Assembly: GCA_011322445.1 (NCBI GenBank)
Contig: DRMV01000032.1
Coordinates: 1 to 64,000, forward strand
Length of the DNA: 64,000 nt
Source of the DNA: Chloroflexota bacterium
GTDB taxonomy: Bacteria; Chloroflexota; Anaerolineae; Anaerolineales; DRMV01
Direction: 5' to 3'
Positions 34,598-42,444 of the stretch are shown piece by piece; position 1 is the stretch's first letter, and each line of letters starts with the position of its first letter. A program made the position numbers and the translations under genes. The notes under the pieces are model-generated. The model searched no databases and was not told the DNA's origin. It worked only from the letters and a program-made list of their open reading frames with translations.

Positions 34598-35445
34598 CCC
34601 TTTCTTTCCGTTTTGGCACCGTGGGCACGCCCAAATCGGCGCCGAAAAAGCCCGGCGGCAGCGTAGGTGCGATTTTGCGCCTGCGCGAACTCGGCCTCGA
34701 CGCACTGGAACTCGGCTGGGTGCGCGCCGTGCGCGTGAGCGAAAAAACCTGCGCCGCCATCAAAGCCACCGCCGCCGAGCACGACGTCGCGCTCAGCGTG
34801 CACGCGCCCTACTTCATCAACCTCAACGCCGACGACGAAGAATGGCCGAAATCGCGCAAGCGGCTGATGGACGCCGCTTATTACGGCTTCCTGGCCGGTG
34901 CGACCGATATTGTGTTCCACCCGGGTTCGTACTTTGGCCGCCCGCCCGCTGAGGTGCTGCCCAAGGCCATCGCCCGCCTGGAAGCCGTGGCTGCCGAACT
35001 GCGCGAGATGGGCGTGGAAGTCACCCTGCGCCCGGAAACCATGGGCAAAAGCGCGGTCATCGGCTCGGTGGAAGACACCCTCGCGATGAGCCAGGCCGTG
35101 CCCAGCGTGGCCCCTTGCCTCGATTTCGCCCACCTGCATGCCCGCCCCGGCGACGGCAGCATGAATTCCTACGACGAGTGGGCCCGCGTGCTGGAAGCCT
35201 ACGGCAACGCCCTCGGCGCTGACGCCTTACGCCATCTGCACATCCACCTTTCGGGCATCGAATACGGCCCCAAAGGCGAGCGCAACCACCTCAAATTTGA
35301 GGAAGCCGACCTGGACGTGCAGGCTATCTTCCGCGCCCTCAAAGATTTCGACGCCGCGGGGCGCATTTTATGCGAAAGCCCTGTGCTGGAAGAAGACGCC
35401 CTCTTGCTCAAGCAATGGTGGCAACAACTTGTCGCTGCATCCTGA
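34594..35445 (+). CDS. endonuclease IV-like TIM-barrel protein (AP endonuclease 2 family)
   Basis: The 283-residue protein shows the xylose-isomerase-like/Nfo barrel: SVHAPYFINLNADDEE, DIVFHPGSYFG, VTLRPETMGKSAVIGS, CLDFAHLHARPGDGS and HIHLSGIEYG supply the His, Glu and Asp metal ligands of endonuclease IV. It is probably an AP endonuclease. Start ATG 34594 overlaps the NUDIX stop, with GGAGG upstream; a longer frame from 34522 lacks support. The last codons and the stop are already part of the CTGCAT-type repeat that follows. Confidence 0.88.
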   Translation: MTLSFRFGTVGTPKSAPKKPGGSVGAILRLRELGLDALELGWVRAVRVSEKTCAAIKATAAEHDVALSVHAPYFINLNADDEEWPKSRKRLMDAAYYGFLAGATDIVFHPGSYFGRPPAEVLPKAIARLEAVAAELREMGVEVTLRPETMGKSAVIGSVEDTLAMSQAVPSVAPCLDFAHLHARPGDGSMNSYDEWARVLEAYGNALGADALRHLHIHLSGIEYGPKGERNHLKFEEADLDVQAIFRALKDFDAAGRILCESPVLEEDALLLKQWWQQLVAAS

Positions 35446-35526
35446 CCTGCAACCTGCAACCTGCATCTTGCACCCTGCAACCTGCATCTTGCATCTTGCA
35501 TCTTGCATCTTGCACCCTGCACCCTG
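35446..35526. repeat. heptamer tandem repeat (YYTGCAN units), inverted copy
   Basis: About eleven 7-base units (CCTGCAA, CCTGCAT, CTTGCAT, CTTGCAC) fill the gap between the endonuclease IV-like stop and the cupin ribosome binding site. The block begins at the stop codon. It is the reverse complement of the repeat at 15370-15454. Confidence 0.85.
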
Positions 35527-35544
35527 ATTTCCGGAGGAAACCCC

Positions 35545-35898
35545 ATGCCCGTCAAACATGCTCATGAAGTCCCCTACCAACCCGTCAACGCCGGCAAGGA
35601 CACCACCATCCAGATTCTGATTTCTCCCGAAGAAGGGCCGCACTTCGCCATGCGGCGCTTCACCATGAAGCCCGGCGGCGGCATGCCCCGGCACACCAAC
35701 GCGGTGGAGCATGAACAGTACGTCCTTCAAGGGCACGCCCGCATTACCTTGGGCAACGAAACCTACGAAGTGCATGCCGGCGATGTGGTGTTCATCCCCG
35801 CTGGCGTGCCGCACTCTTACGAAAACATCGGCAGCGAAGACTTTGTCTTCCTCTGCCTGGTGCCCAACCTGCCCGACGAAATCAAAATTCTGGAATAA
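35545..35898 (+). CDS. cupin domain protein
   Basis: The 117-residue protein is a single cupin barrel. Motif 1 (MPRHTNAVEHEQYVLQG) has the metal-binding His, His and Glu, and motif 2 (VHAGDVVFIPAGVPHSYENIG) supplies the last His. Such small cupins are isomerases, dioxygenases or binding proteins; function cannot be told. CCGGAGGAA before ATG 35545 sets the start. The product is cytoplasmic and ends with a conserved LVPNLPDEIK. Confidence 0.88.
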   Translation: MPVKHAHEVPYQPVNAGKDTTIQILISPEEGPHFAMRRFTMKPGGGMPRHTNAVEHEQYVLQGHARITLGNETYEVHAGDVVFIPAGVPHSYENIGSEDFVFLCLVPNLPDEIKILE

Positions 35899-35940
35899 AT
35901 TCTGAACCCAGCCCCAACCTGCGGCTTCAAGGCGGGGGAT

Positions 35941-35970
35941 TTGACAAAACCCGCCCGGTCGCGGTATGCT
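35941..35970 (+). promoter_or_regulatory. promoter of the SRP RNA gene
   Basis: TTGACA at 35941-35946 and TATGCT at 35965-35970, separated by 18 nt: a strong housekeeping promoter. The RNA begins within a few bases of the expected start site. Confidence 0.8.
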
Positions 35971-35972
35971 TG

Positions 35973-36087
35973 GGGCGTCCCCGAGTGGGTCCGACGCGGC
36001 AACGCCCTCCGAACCGGGTCAGGTCCGAGAGGAAGCAGCCCTAAGGAGGTTCCGTTGGGTGCCGTCGGGTTGCCTGCTCGGGGGCTT
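35973..36087 (+). ncRNA. ffs: signal recognition particle RNA (small bacterial type)
   Basis: The conserved domain IV core GGTCAGGTCC-GAGA-GGAAGCAGCC is present, with an asymmetric loop and a four-base cap. Flanking arms pair: CCCCGAG with CTCGGGG at the ends, CCGACG with CCGTCGG, and GGAGG with CCTCC inside. The RNA guides Ffh to nascent membrane proteins. At about 115 nt it is the small 4.5S-type without an Alu domain. The apical tetraloop is GAGA rather than the usual GGAA. No clear terminator follows; the 150 nt after it hold nothing I recognise. Confidence 0.93.
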
Positions 36088-36240
36088 TGACGTCAATCGA
36101 AACCCCACGGCGATCCCATTACAGGCCCTCTGAGGGAACAGGTGAAGGGAACACCGTCATCTCCAAAGCCTGCTGCGGCTGGCTTCGACACTCCCCAGCC
36201 CCTCTCGGGCATTTCGACAGGCTCTTATAAAACAAACACA

Positions 36241-36268
36241 CAGCGCCCTCTCGGCTGAGAGGGCGCTG
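36241..36268 (-). terminator. intrinsic terminator of the DUF5667/DUF5666-type gene
   Basis: AGCGCCCTCT pairs perfectly with AGAGGGCGCT around a 6-nt loop. On the minus strand a T-rich run (TGTGTTTGTTTT) follows, 24 nt past the gene's stop. It ends the sigma factor operon. Confidence 0.75.
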
Positions 36269-36292
36269 TTGCATTTTCAAGCGTGATAGAGA

Positions 36293-37786
36293 TTAGTGGT
36301 TGCCTTCGTGTTCGTGCTCACCTTCAGGGGTGGCGGTAGGGTTGCCCATGCCCCACATGAAGGGCGGTTCCGGAGTCTCGGTCGGCTCCATCGTTTCAGT
36401 AGGTTCCGGGGTCTCGGTCTGCTCTTCCATCGTCTCGGTGGATTCCGGGCTCATGGTGGGCTGACCATTTTGTTCTTCGTAGCGGTTGGTGTTTTGCTCC
36501 TGGCGGCTCATGAAGTTGATGGCTTTGGCGTTCAGGCTGCCGTCGCTTTCGGCCTCAGCGACCACCATCACCCGGTCACCCGGCACGATCTGACCCTGAA
36601 TCTTCGTGTCTTCGGTGATGTTGAGGGTCCGCCCGGCGACCACCCACTGGTCAGCGTTCTGGGCTTCGACCACGCCCTGGAAAGTGATCACCTGCTTCAT
36701 CTCACCCTGGTGGGTTTCCTGGTTGCCCTCGGTCTGAGGGATGACCTTGGCCTGCACTACCATGGCCTGCCCATCGGGGTCAACATAGCCGTGCACTTCG
36801 ACCATATCACCGACCTGCACATCGCCTTTCACTTTGGCGTCTTCGGGGACCACCACGCTCTTCCCGTTCACGACCCAGGTGTTGCCGTCGATGCTTTCCA
36901 CGGTGCCTTCCACTTTGAAGATCTCGCCTTCGGCATGGCTGCCCGCTGCGCTCATGGCTTCACCAGCGTGCTGCTCGGCCTGCTTGGCGGCCTCTTCACC
37001 CTGCTGGGCGGCTTCCTGTTGCATCTCGCCAGCCTGTTCCTGAGCCTGTTTCTCAGCCTGCGTGGCGTGGCGCTCGGCTTCGGCGTAGGCTTCCATTGCC
37101 CGCATCTGCGCTTCTTCAGTGTGCTGCAACGCTACTTGCAAGGCTTGCTTACTATGCTCGTCGGCATGGGCTTCCGCTTGCCGCAGCATTTGGGCAGCGA
37201 CATCGGTCATCACAGCCACCCGGGCGGCTGCATCGGCCTGGCCTCGCTGGGCCATTTGCTCGGCAATCTGCTCAGCGGCCTGCAGGTGCTCGGCCATGTT
37301 CTGCGTCGCCTGCGGGATCATGTCGGTGCGGCCTTCCGCCACCAGGGTTTGAATCTCGGCCGCGCGTTCCTGGGCAAATTCCAGGTGCAGTTCGGCCTTC
37401 GCTTGCGGATTGGTGGTGAATGCCAGTTCGGCTTGTTCGACCACCTCTTTCACGGGGTACAAAGTATCCCCAGGCAATGCGTCCTGCGACGCGTAGGCTG
37501 CGGCTGCGCCGCCGCCGAAGATGACACTGATTGCCATCAGGGCTGCTACTAAAATGTTGACCATTTTCAGGCCCTCCTTTCGCAATTGGGGTTTTGGCTG
37601 AATCCACTTCTTGAGACGCCAAAACAGCCCAGAGGATACGGCCTGCTCGGGCAATTTTTCGGGTTTCATTTCCGCCGCCATCTGCAGAAACCGGGCGCGC
37701 CCCTCTGCTGCCCGCCGCGGGTCGCGCGGGGGCACATTCTGCAAAGCAGCCAGTTGTTTCCGCAGGCGGGGGTCCAATTCACTCAT
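36293..37786 (-). CDS. membrane-anchored DUF5667/DUF5666-like protein, probable anti-sigma partner
   Basis: The 497-residue protein begins with about 75 cytoplasmic residues (LRKQLAALQNVPPRDPRRA), then one membrane helix (residues 76-98). Residues 100-270 are long amphipathic helices rich in Ala, Glu and Gln, opening with LPGDTLYPVKEVVE (DUF5667-like). Two beta-barrel repeats follow, near 290-350 and 365-425 (VEGTVESIDGNTWVVNG; FQGVVEAQNADQWVVAG), which look like DUF5666. The tail is Glu/Pro/Thr-rich. It overlaps the sigma factor gene by 8 nt, which argues for sigma control, though a classical zinc anti-sigma motif is absent. Confidence 0.8.
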   Translation of the reverse strand: MSELDPRLRKQLAALQNVPPRDPRRAAEGRARFLQMAAEMKPEKLPEQAVSSGLFWRLKKWIQPKPQLRKEGLKMVNILVAALMAISVIFGGGAAAAYASQDALPGDTLYPVKEVVEQAELAFTTNPQAKAELHLEFAQERAAEIQTLVAEGRTDMIPQATQNMAEHLQAAEQIAEQMAQRGQADAAARVAVMTDVAAQMLRQAEAHADEHSKQALQVALQHTEEAQMRAMEAYAEAERHATQAEKQAQEQAGEMQQEAAQQGEEAAKQAEQHAGEAMSAAGSHAEGEIFKVEGTVESIDGNTWVVNGKSVVVPEDAKVKGDVQVGDMVEVHGYVDPDGQAMVVQAKVIPQTEGNQETHQGEMKQVITFQGVVEAQNADQWVVAGRTLNITEDTKIQGQIVPGDRVMVVAEAESDGSLNAKAINFMSRQEQNTNRYEEQNGQPTMSPESTETMEEQTETPEPTETMEPTETPEPPFMWGMGNPTATPEGEHEHEGNH

Positions 37787-38333
37787 GGGGTTCCTCCTCC
37801 AAAATCCTTCGCAACGCAGCCAGGGCTCGGTGCTGCAAGGCTTTGACTGCTCCGACCGGTTTCTGCATCACCTCGGCGACTTCTTTGAGCGACCACTCCT
37901 CCAAAAATCGGAGCACAATCACCTGCCGTTGTTCCGGGGTGAGCAGCCGCAGCGCCGCACGCACCCGCTGCTGCTCTTCCTGTAAAAGCACCTGACTGCT
38001 CAACGTCTGCTCATCGCTGCTCAGCGCGTGCGCCAGGTCATCGACGTTCACTTCGGGGGGCGGCTGGCGACGATAATAGTCGGTGATCCAGTTGTGCGCC
38101 ACCCGATACAAATATGCTTTGAGATGCGTCTTCGGCCCACCGCCATTTCGCAGCGCCTGCAAAAACCGGGCGAACGTTTCGGCCACACATTCCTCGGCAA
38201 CATCTTGATCGCCTAAAAAACGCATGGCGTAGCGATACAACAGTGGGCTGTAAGCGTCGTAGATGGCAGCCAGAGCGTCCATATCCCATGCACGCGCTGC
38301 CGCCAACCATTGAGCCTCATTGTTTGCAGCCAT
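37779..38333 (-). CDS. RNA polymerase sigma factor, ECF-type
   Basis: The 184-residue sigma-70 factor has region 2 at about residues 20-90 (LYRYAMRFLGDQDVAEECVAETFARFLQAL; KAYLYRVAHNWITDYYRR) and region 4 at about 125-175 (LTPEQRQVIVLRFLEEWS; VGAVKALQHRALAALR). It lacks regions 1 and 3, as in extracytoplasmic-function sigmas. Its downstream neighbour is a single-pass membrane protein with extracytoplasmic domains, so the pair probably senses an envelope signal (inference). Confidence 0.93.
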   Translation of the reverse strand: MAANNEAQWLAAARAWDMDALAAIYDAYSPLLYRYAMRFLGDQDVAEECVAETFARFLQALRNGGGPKTHLKAYLYRVAHNWITDYYRRQPPPEVNVDDLAHALSSDEQTLSSQVLLQEEQQRVRAALRLLTPEQRQVIVLRFLEEWSLKEVAEVMQKPVGAVKALQHRALAALRRILEEEPHE

Positions 38334-38379
38334 AGGCCTTCCTACTCTCTATGACGCCCCAAAAGGGCAAAGGATACGG

Positions 38380-39936
38380 CTAACCTGAAGGTACGATGAG
38401 CACAAAATGATAAGGGAAGCGGGGATTGTACCGAATCACCCGCCGCTGAGGAAAAGCCGCCCGCACCCGGGCATCGGCGCGCGGCCCGCGGCTCCACGCG
38501 AAAATGAACGGAGTGGTCAGCCACGGGTCTTCCAGCGTAAGCAGCGCACCGTAAGGCATCCAATGCTCGGTATGAACAAAAACCACAGCAGGGGTCAGGG
38601 CCTGGGCTTCCGGCGTCAGGAAAGGCGCCAGCCGCTCTCGGCTAATGCCGTAAAGGCCGTGCATCATTTGCAGGCGAGGCGGCAAATACCACCGGGCGTT
38701 GGCAATCACCAGGAAGGCCAACATGCCGGCCACCATCGCCCCCCGCAGGAAAGCCCAACGGCTACGCGGCGTCCGCGGCGATGGTGCCTTCCCCCGCTTG
38801 AGCGGCCAACCTGCCAGCCAGAAAATACCGGTGGCAGTCAGCAAGGTCAGGCTATACAACCCTTCGTAGTAATATCGCGGGCCAAACAACCAGGCCCCCA
38901 CCCAATAAGCGAGATACACCACCACCAAAGAGGGAAACACCCCCAGCACAGGCCAGGCAAGCACATCACGCCGCACGGCCCAGAGGCCCAAAGGCAGGAA
39001 AATCCACGAAAAGCGACCCCACCCGAACAGATCGCCCATGCCCACCTGCAGGCTGAAACGGGTGTTGATCCACCCCATGTGAAGCGTATGGCCGTAACGC
39101 CCGTGGCCCGGGCCAAAGCCAATTTTATCGTAAGGCCACCAAAGGGTGTAAGGGTTCCGCAAGGGGTCGCCGGTAAGCGCCCATTGCCAGGCGAAATGCA
39201 GCGAAGCCACCCCCGCGGCCGTAACGCCCACGGCCAGCACAGCCTTTCGCTGCCGGGGCGTGCCGCGCCACAGCAGCCAGAGGCCGTGCAAAGCAAAAGG
39301 CAGCGCCACGCCCACCGCCGTCCAGGGGCGGGTCAACGCCAGCGCCCCCAAAGTCGCCCCCGTCAGCCAGGGCAGGAAAGCCGGAGGCGGCGCGCCATCA
39401 TGCCGCGCCAGCCGCGCCCACAAAAGCGCAAAAGCCGCGCTCAGTGCCAACTCCAACGGATGCGAAAGCAGCGAGCCGCTGTTCAGCCAGAAAAAAGGCG
39501 AAGTCAGCGTCAGCGCGGCGGCCAACACGCCAACCTCGGGCCGCCAGAGCGCCGCGCCCAGCCTGAAAGTCAGCCACACAGCCAGCCCAGCCAGCAAAGC
39601 ATTCGCACACGCGGCGCAGCCCAACCGCATCGCCAGCCCCAGCACCACCGGCCACCCCAGGGGATATTTGCCAAACCGCCGCCCGTGCCAATCGACCACA
39701 AAGGGCACCAAGAAACTTTGCGGGTCGCCCGGCGGGCTGGGCACGGTCAGTTGGCCGTGAGCCGCCACTTCGGCCTGCCACCAATAGGCAATTTCATCTT
39801 CCAGATGGGGCAGGCGCTCGTAAACGTGCGCCGAAACCCACAACGAGCCGGCCACAGCCAGCACGCTGAGCAACAACGCCACTGCTTCCCAGCGGTAGCG
39901 GGCAAGAAAACGCTTCACAGCGCTCAAAAACACCAT
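38380..39936 (-). CDS. GT-C type membrane glycosyltransferase-like protein
   Basis: The 518-residue protein has about ten membrane helices. Near residue 45, LPHLEDEIAYWWQAEVAAHG has the D-x-E motif of lipid-linked glycosyltransferases (ArnT/PMT group, GT-C fold), and RRFGKYPLGWPVVLGL in the next loop resembles the PxY region. A periplasmic C-terminal domain of about 120 residues follows. The donor is probably a polyprenyl-phosphate sugar, which the GT2 protein at 41704-42417 could make (inference). Confidence 0.82.
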   Translation of the reverse strand: MVFLSAVKRFLARYRWEAVALLLSVLAVAGSLWVSAHVYERLPHLEDEIAYWWQAEVAAHGQLTVPSPPGDPQSFLVPFVVDWHGRRFGKYPLGWPVVLGLAMRLGCAACANALLAGLAVWLTFRLGAALWRPEVGVLAAALTLTSPFFWLNSGSLLSHPLELALSAAFALLWARLARHDGAPPPAFLPWLTGATLGALALTRPWTAVGVALPFALHGLWLLWRGTPRQRKAVLAVGVTAAGVASLHFAWQWALTGDPLRNPYTLWWPYDKIGFGPGHGRYGHTLHMGWINTRFSLQVGMGDLFGWGRFSWIFLPLGLWAVRRDVLAWPVLGVFPSLVVVYLAYWVGAWLFGPRYYYEGLYSLTLLTATGIFWLAGWPLKRGKAPSPRTPRSRWAFLRGAMVAGMLAFLVIANARWYLPPRLQMMHGLYGISRERLAPFLTPEAQALTPAVVFVHTEHWMPYGALLTLEDPWLTTPFIFAWSRGPRADARVRAAFPQRRVIRYNPRFPYHFVLIVPSG

Positions 39937-39960
39937 TTCATGCCCTACAGCCCCAAGGCA

Positions 39961-40971
39961 TCACACGCCCACGGCCCGCAGCGCATCCAATACTGCCGCG
40001 TGCAGCACGCCGTTGGTCGCCACCACCCCGCGGTTGGCCTCTAACCGACGGCCGCGGCTGAAATCGAGGGGGCGGCCTTCCATGTCGGTGACCGTGCCGC
40101 CGGCCTCTTGCACCACCAACGCCCCGGCAGCCTGGTCCCAAATCTTTTCCCGATAATCGGGGCGGTCGGCCGTAGGCAAACGCAAATACACCTCCGCACC
40201 GCCGGCCGCCAGCACGGCATACTTGGCCTGGCTGTCCATCCGTACCGGCTCGGCGGCGCTGCCCAAAGCCTGCATCACGGCCTCGATTTGCGCACCGTTG
40301 GTATGCGCGTCCTCAAAGGAACGCAGCACTCGCGCCCTGGCCGGGTCGGTTTCCCCAGAAACCCGCAAACGCCGCCAGGCTACGGGGGCATCCAAAGCCC
40401 CCAGCCAGGCCCCGCCCCCGCGCACCGCCACGGCCAGGCAGCCGCCCGGCGCGCCTTCCAGCGAAAGTTCGGGGCAGGCCAGCACCCCCACCTGCACCTG
40501 GCCGTCTTCCACCAGGGCAAAGGCCACCGCATACTGGCCGCCCCGCAGGAAGCCTTTGGTGCCGTCAATGGGGTCGAGCACCCAAAAACGCCCCTCGGCA
40601 GGGGCTGCGCCGCGGTCAATCCACGCCAGCACCGCCTCGTCATCCACGCCGGGCCGCACCGTGCGCACATATTCGGCCACCTTGGCCGCGACAGCGGCAT
40701 GGTCGGCGGTGCGCAAAGCCGCGGCGGCCTCTTCGGCCACCAGCGCCTCACCGGGGAAGGCTTCCCCCAACATGGCGGCCACCACCGCCTGGGCGGCAAA
40801 GTCGGCCACGGTCACCGGCGAGCGGTCGGATTTGGCAAAGGCTTCGGCGGCCAGGTCGCGCTGAATGCGGCGCACCAGCAGCCCCGCCTGCCGCGCTGCG
40901 GCGGCTGCAAAACAGGCCTCTTCCCGCCGTTGTTGCAGCGGGAAGGCTTCACAAAGCGTGACGTCGTTCAC
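39961..40971 (-). CDS. 3'(2'),5'-bisphosphate nucleotidase (CysQ/HAL2-like)
   Basis: The 336-residue protein belongs to the lithium-sensitive inositol monophosphatase-like fold. DRSPVTVADFAAQ, EEAAAAL, WVLDPIDGTKGFLRGGQYAVAFALVE and WDQAAGALVVQEAGG are the metal-binding and substrate motifs. The DPIDGTKGF form with Lys favours the PAP phosphatases (HAL2) over inositol monophosphatases. It degrades 3'-phosphoadenosine 5'-phosphate, a product of sulfotransferase reactions; a sulfotransferase gene lies at 53353-54513. The N-terminal 18 residues are variable. Confidence 0.88.
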   Translation of the reverse strand: MNDVTLCEAFPLQQRREEACFAAAAARQAGLLVRRIQRDLAAEAFAKSDRSPVTVADFAAQAVVAAMLGEAFPGEALVAEEAAAALRTADHAAVAAKVAEYVRTVRPGVDDEAVLAWIDRGAAPAEGRFWVLDPIDGTKGFLRGGQYAVAFALVEDGQVQVGVLACPELSLEGAPGGCLAVAVRGGGAWLGALDAPVAWRRLRVSGETDPARARVLRSFEDAHTNGAQIEAVMQALGSAAEPVRMDSQAKYAVLAAGGAEVYLRLPTADRPDYREKIWDQAAGALVVQEAGGTVTDMEGRPLDFSRGRRLEANRGVVATNGVLHAAVLDALRAVGV

Positions 40972-40999
40972 AGCATCCTCCTCAGCAGGCGCGTGTGGC

Positions 41000-41644
41000 T
41001 CATTGCCCCGCCGTCAGAATCACGCGCGCCGGCGCACCTTCGCTGCCCACCAGTTTGAGCGGCAGGCAGTAAAGCGTGTAAGCGCCCGCGGGCACCCCCG
41101 AAAGATCCAGGGTTTCGATGACCACCACGCCCGCCCCCAGCAAAATGCGGTGCGTGGGCACGGGGTCGTCGTAAGGCGCCACCGAAAGGTAATCCACCCC
41201 CACCAGCCGCACGCCGCGGGCCACCAGGTATTCCGCTGCGTCGGCGGTCAGGGCCACGAAATCGGTGTGGAAGGCCGTATCGCCCCGCGCCCACCAGCGC
41301 GAGTTACGCGTTTTGAAAAGCACGCGCTCGGCATCGGCAGGCAGGTGAGCGGCTGCCAGCGCCGCGGCGGTAATGTGGCCTTCCAGCCCCGTCAGGTCGA
41401 CCACATAGGCCTTGCCTGTCAAGGCGCCCAGCGGCAGGGTTTCCACCGTTGCGCCTTCGGCCAGAAAATGGTAAGGCGCATCCACATGAGTGCCCAGGTG
41501 CACGCACGCCGCCAGGCGCGACACATTGGCGTCGTGGCCGTCTTCCATCCTGAGGAAGCGTTCCAGCACCGGCTCGGGGTCGCCCGGCCAAACAGGCATG
41601 TGCCCCGGGGCAATGGGAATGGTGACATCGTAGATTTTAGACAT
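41000..41644 (-). CDS. cyclase family protein (kynurenine formamidase-like)
   Basis: The 214-residue protein belongs to the PF04199 fold. The hallmark CVHLGTHVDAPYHFLAEGATVE (metal-binding H-x-G-T-H-x-D-x-P-x-H) lies near residues 48-60. DVTIPIAPGHMPVWPGDPEP opens the protein and VGVDYLSVAPYDDPVPTHRILL is the later conserved block. The family contains arylformamidases and other cyclic amide or ester hydrolases; I cannot assign the substrate. It is followed by the BPNT gene on the same strand, 28 nt away. Confidence 0.88.
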   Translation of the reverse strand: MSKIYDVTIPIAPGHMPVWPGDPEPVLERFLRMEDGHDANVSRLAACVHLGTHVDAPYHFLAEGATVETLPLGALTGKAYVVDLTGLEGHITAAALAAAHLPADAERVLFKTRNSRWWARGDTAFHTDFVALTADAAEYLVARGVRLVGVDYLSVAPYDDPVPTHRILLGAGVVVIETLDLSGVPAGAYTLYCLPLKLVGSEGAPARVILTAGQ

Positions 41645-41655
41645 GGGTCAAGGTG

Positions 41656-41703
41656 GTTAGATAGTCGGGTAGTCAGATAGTCGGGTGGTCGGATAGTCGG
41701 GGG
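41656..41703. repeat. octamer tandem repeat (AGTCGGGT units)
   Basis: Six units of an 8-base motif (GGTTAGAT, AGTCGGGT, AGTCAGAT, AGTCGGGT, GGTCGGAT, AGTCGGGG) end directly at the stop codon of the GT2 gene. The same octamer occurs at 61365-61427. Confidence 0.8.
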
Positions 41704-42417
41704 TCAATCCACGAAACGGTATTTCAACAGCGTCCACAAGGCGATGATACCATCGTGGGCTTTGATTTTCTTGCCTTCGGTGTAGTCGCGCGGGTTGAAG
41801 GCTATTGGCACCTCGAAAATGCGGTAGCCGCGCTTGAGCACCTTGGCGGTGAATTCCGGCTCGAAATCGAAACTGCGAGCATGTAAGGGCATATCAGCCA
41901 CCACTTCACGCTTGAACACCTTGTAGCCGGTTTCCATATCGGAAAGGATGGTGTTGTAAAGGATGTTGGTAATCAGCGTGAGGATTTTGTTGGCGACCAT
42001 GTTCCAGAAAAGAATCGGCCGCCGCGGCGCGCCCAGAAAGCGCGAACCATAGACCACATCGGCCTTGCCTTCGTAAATGGGCTGCAGCAGTTGGGGGTAA
42101 TGGCGGGGGTCGTATTCCAGGTCGGCGTCCTGAATGATGATCAGGTCGCCGGTGGCATGCCGGAAGCCGGTGCGCAGCGCCGCGCCTTTGCCCTGGTTCC
42201 TCTCGTGGTAGTAGACCTTGAGGTGGGGAATTTCGCCGCTGGCTTCCAGTGCCCGCAAAATCTCGCGGGTGCGGTCGGTCGAGCCGTCATCCACCACGAC
42301 AATTTCGGTGGGGATGCCGGTCGCGGCCACCTGCTGCAAAATGTCGCGAATGGTCTCTTCCTCGTTGTAGGCCGGAATGACCACGGTGACGGTGTGGTTG
42401 GATTGCGTTTCAGCCAT
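41704..42417 (-). CDS. glycosyltransferase family 2 (polyprenyl-phosphate hexose synthase type)
   Basis: The 237-residue cytoplasmic enzyme has GT2 motifs [24 protein letters not shown] and [25 protein letters not shown] and the C-terminal [17 protein letters not shown] are typical of dolichol-phosphate mannosyltransferase/glucosyltransferase relatives. It lacks the C-terminal membrane helices of longer members. It may load sugars on a polyprenyl phosphate used by membrane glycosyltransferases such as that at 38380-39936 (inference). Confidence 0.9.
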   Translation of the reverse strand: MAETQSNHTVTVVIPAYNEEETIRDILQQVAATGIPTEIVVVDDGSTDRTREILRALEASGEIPHLKVYYHERNQGKGAALRTGFRHATGDLIIIQDADLEYDPRHYPQLLQPIYEGKADVVYGSRFLGAPRRPILFWNMVANKILTLITNILYNTILSDMETGYKVFKREVVADMPLHARSFDFEPEFTAKVLKRGYRIFEVPIAFNPRDYTEGKKIKAHDGIIALWTLLKYRFVD

Positions 42418-42444
42418 AGAACTCCTCGAAAACGTTGTCAGAGA

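Noticed and set aside
36241-36268. Attachment or recombination site
   Set aside because: It is a perfect hairpin followed by a T-rich run on the minus strand and lies just past a stop codon, so it is better read as a terminator.
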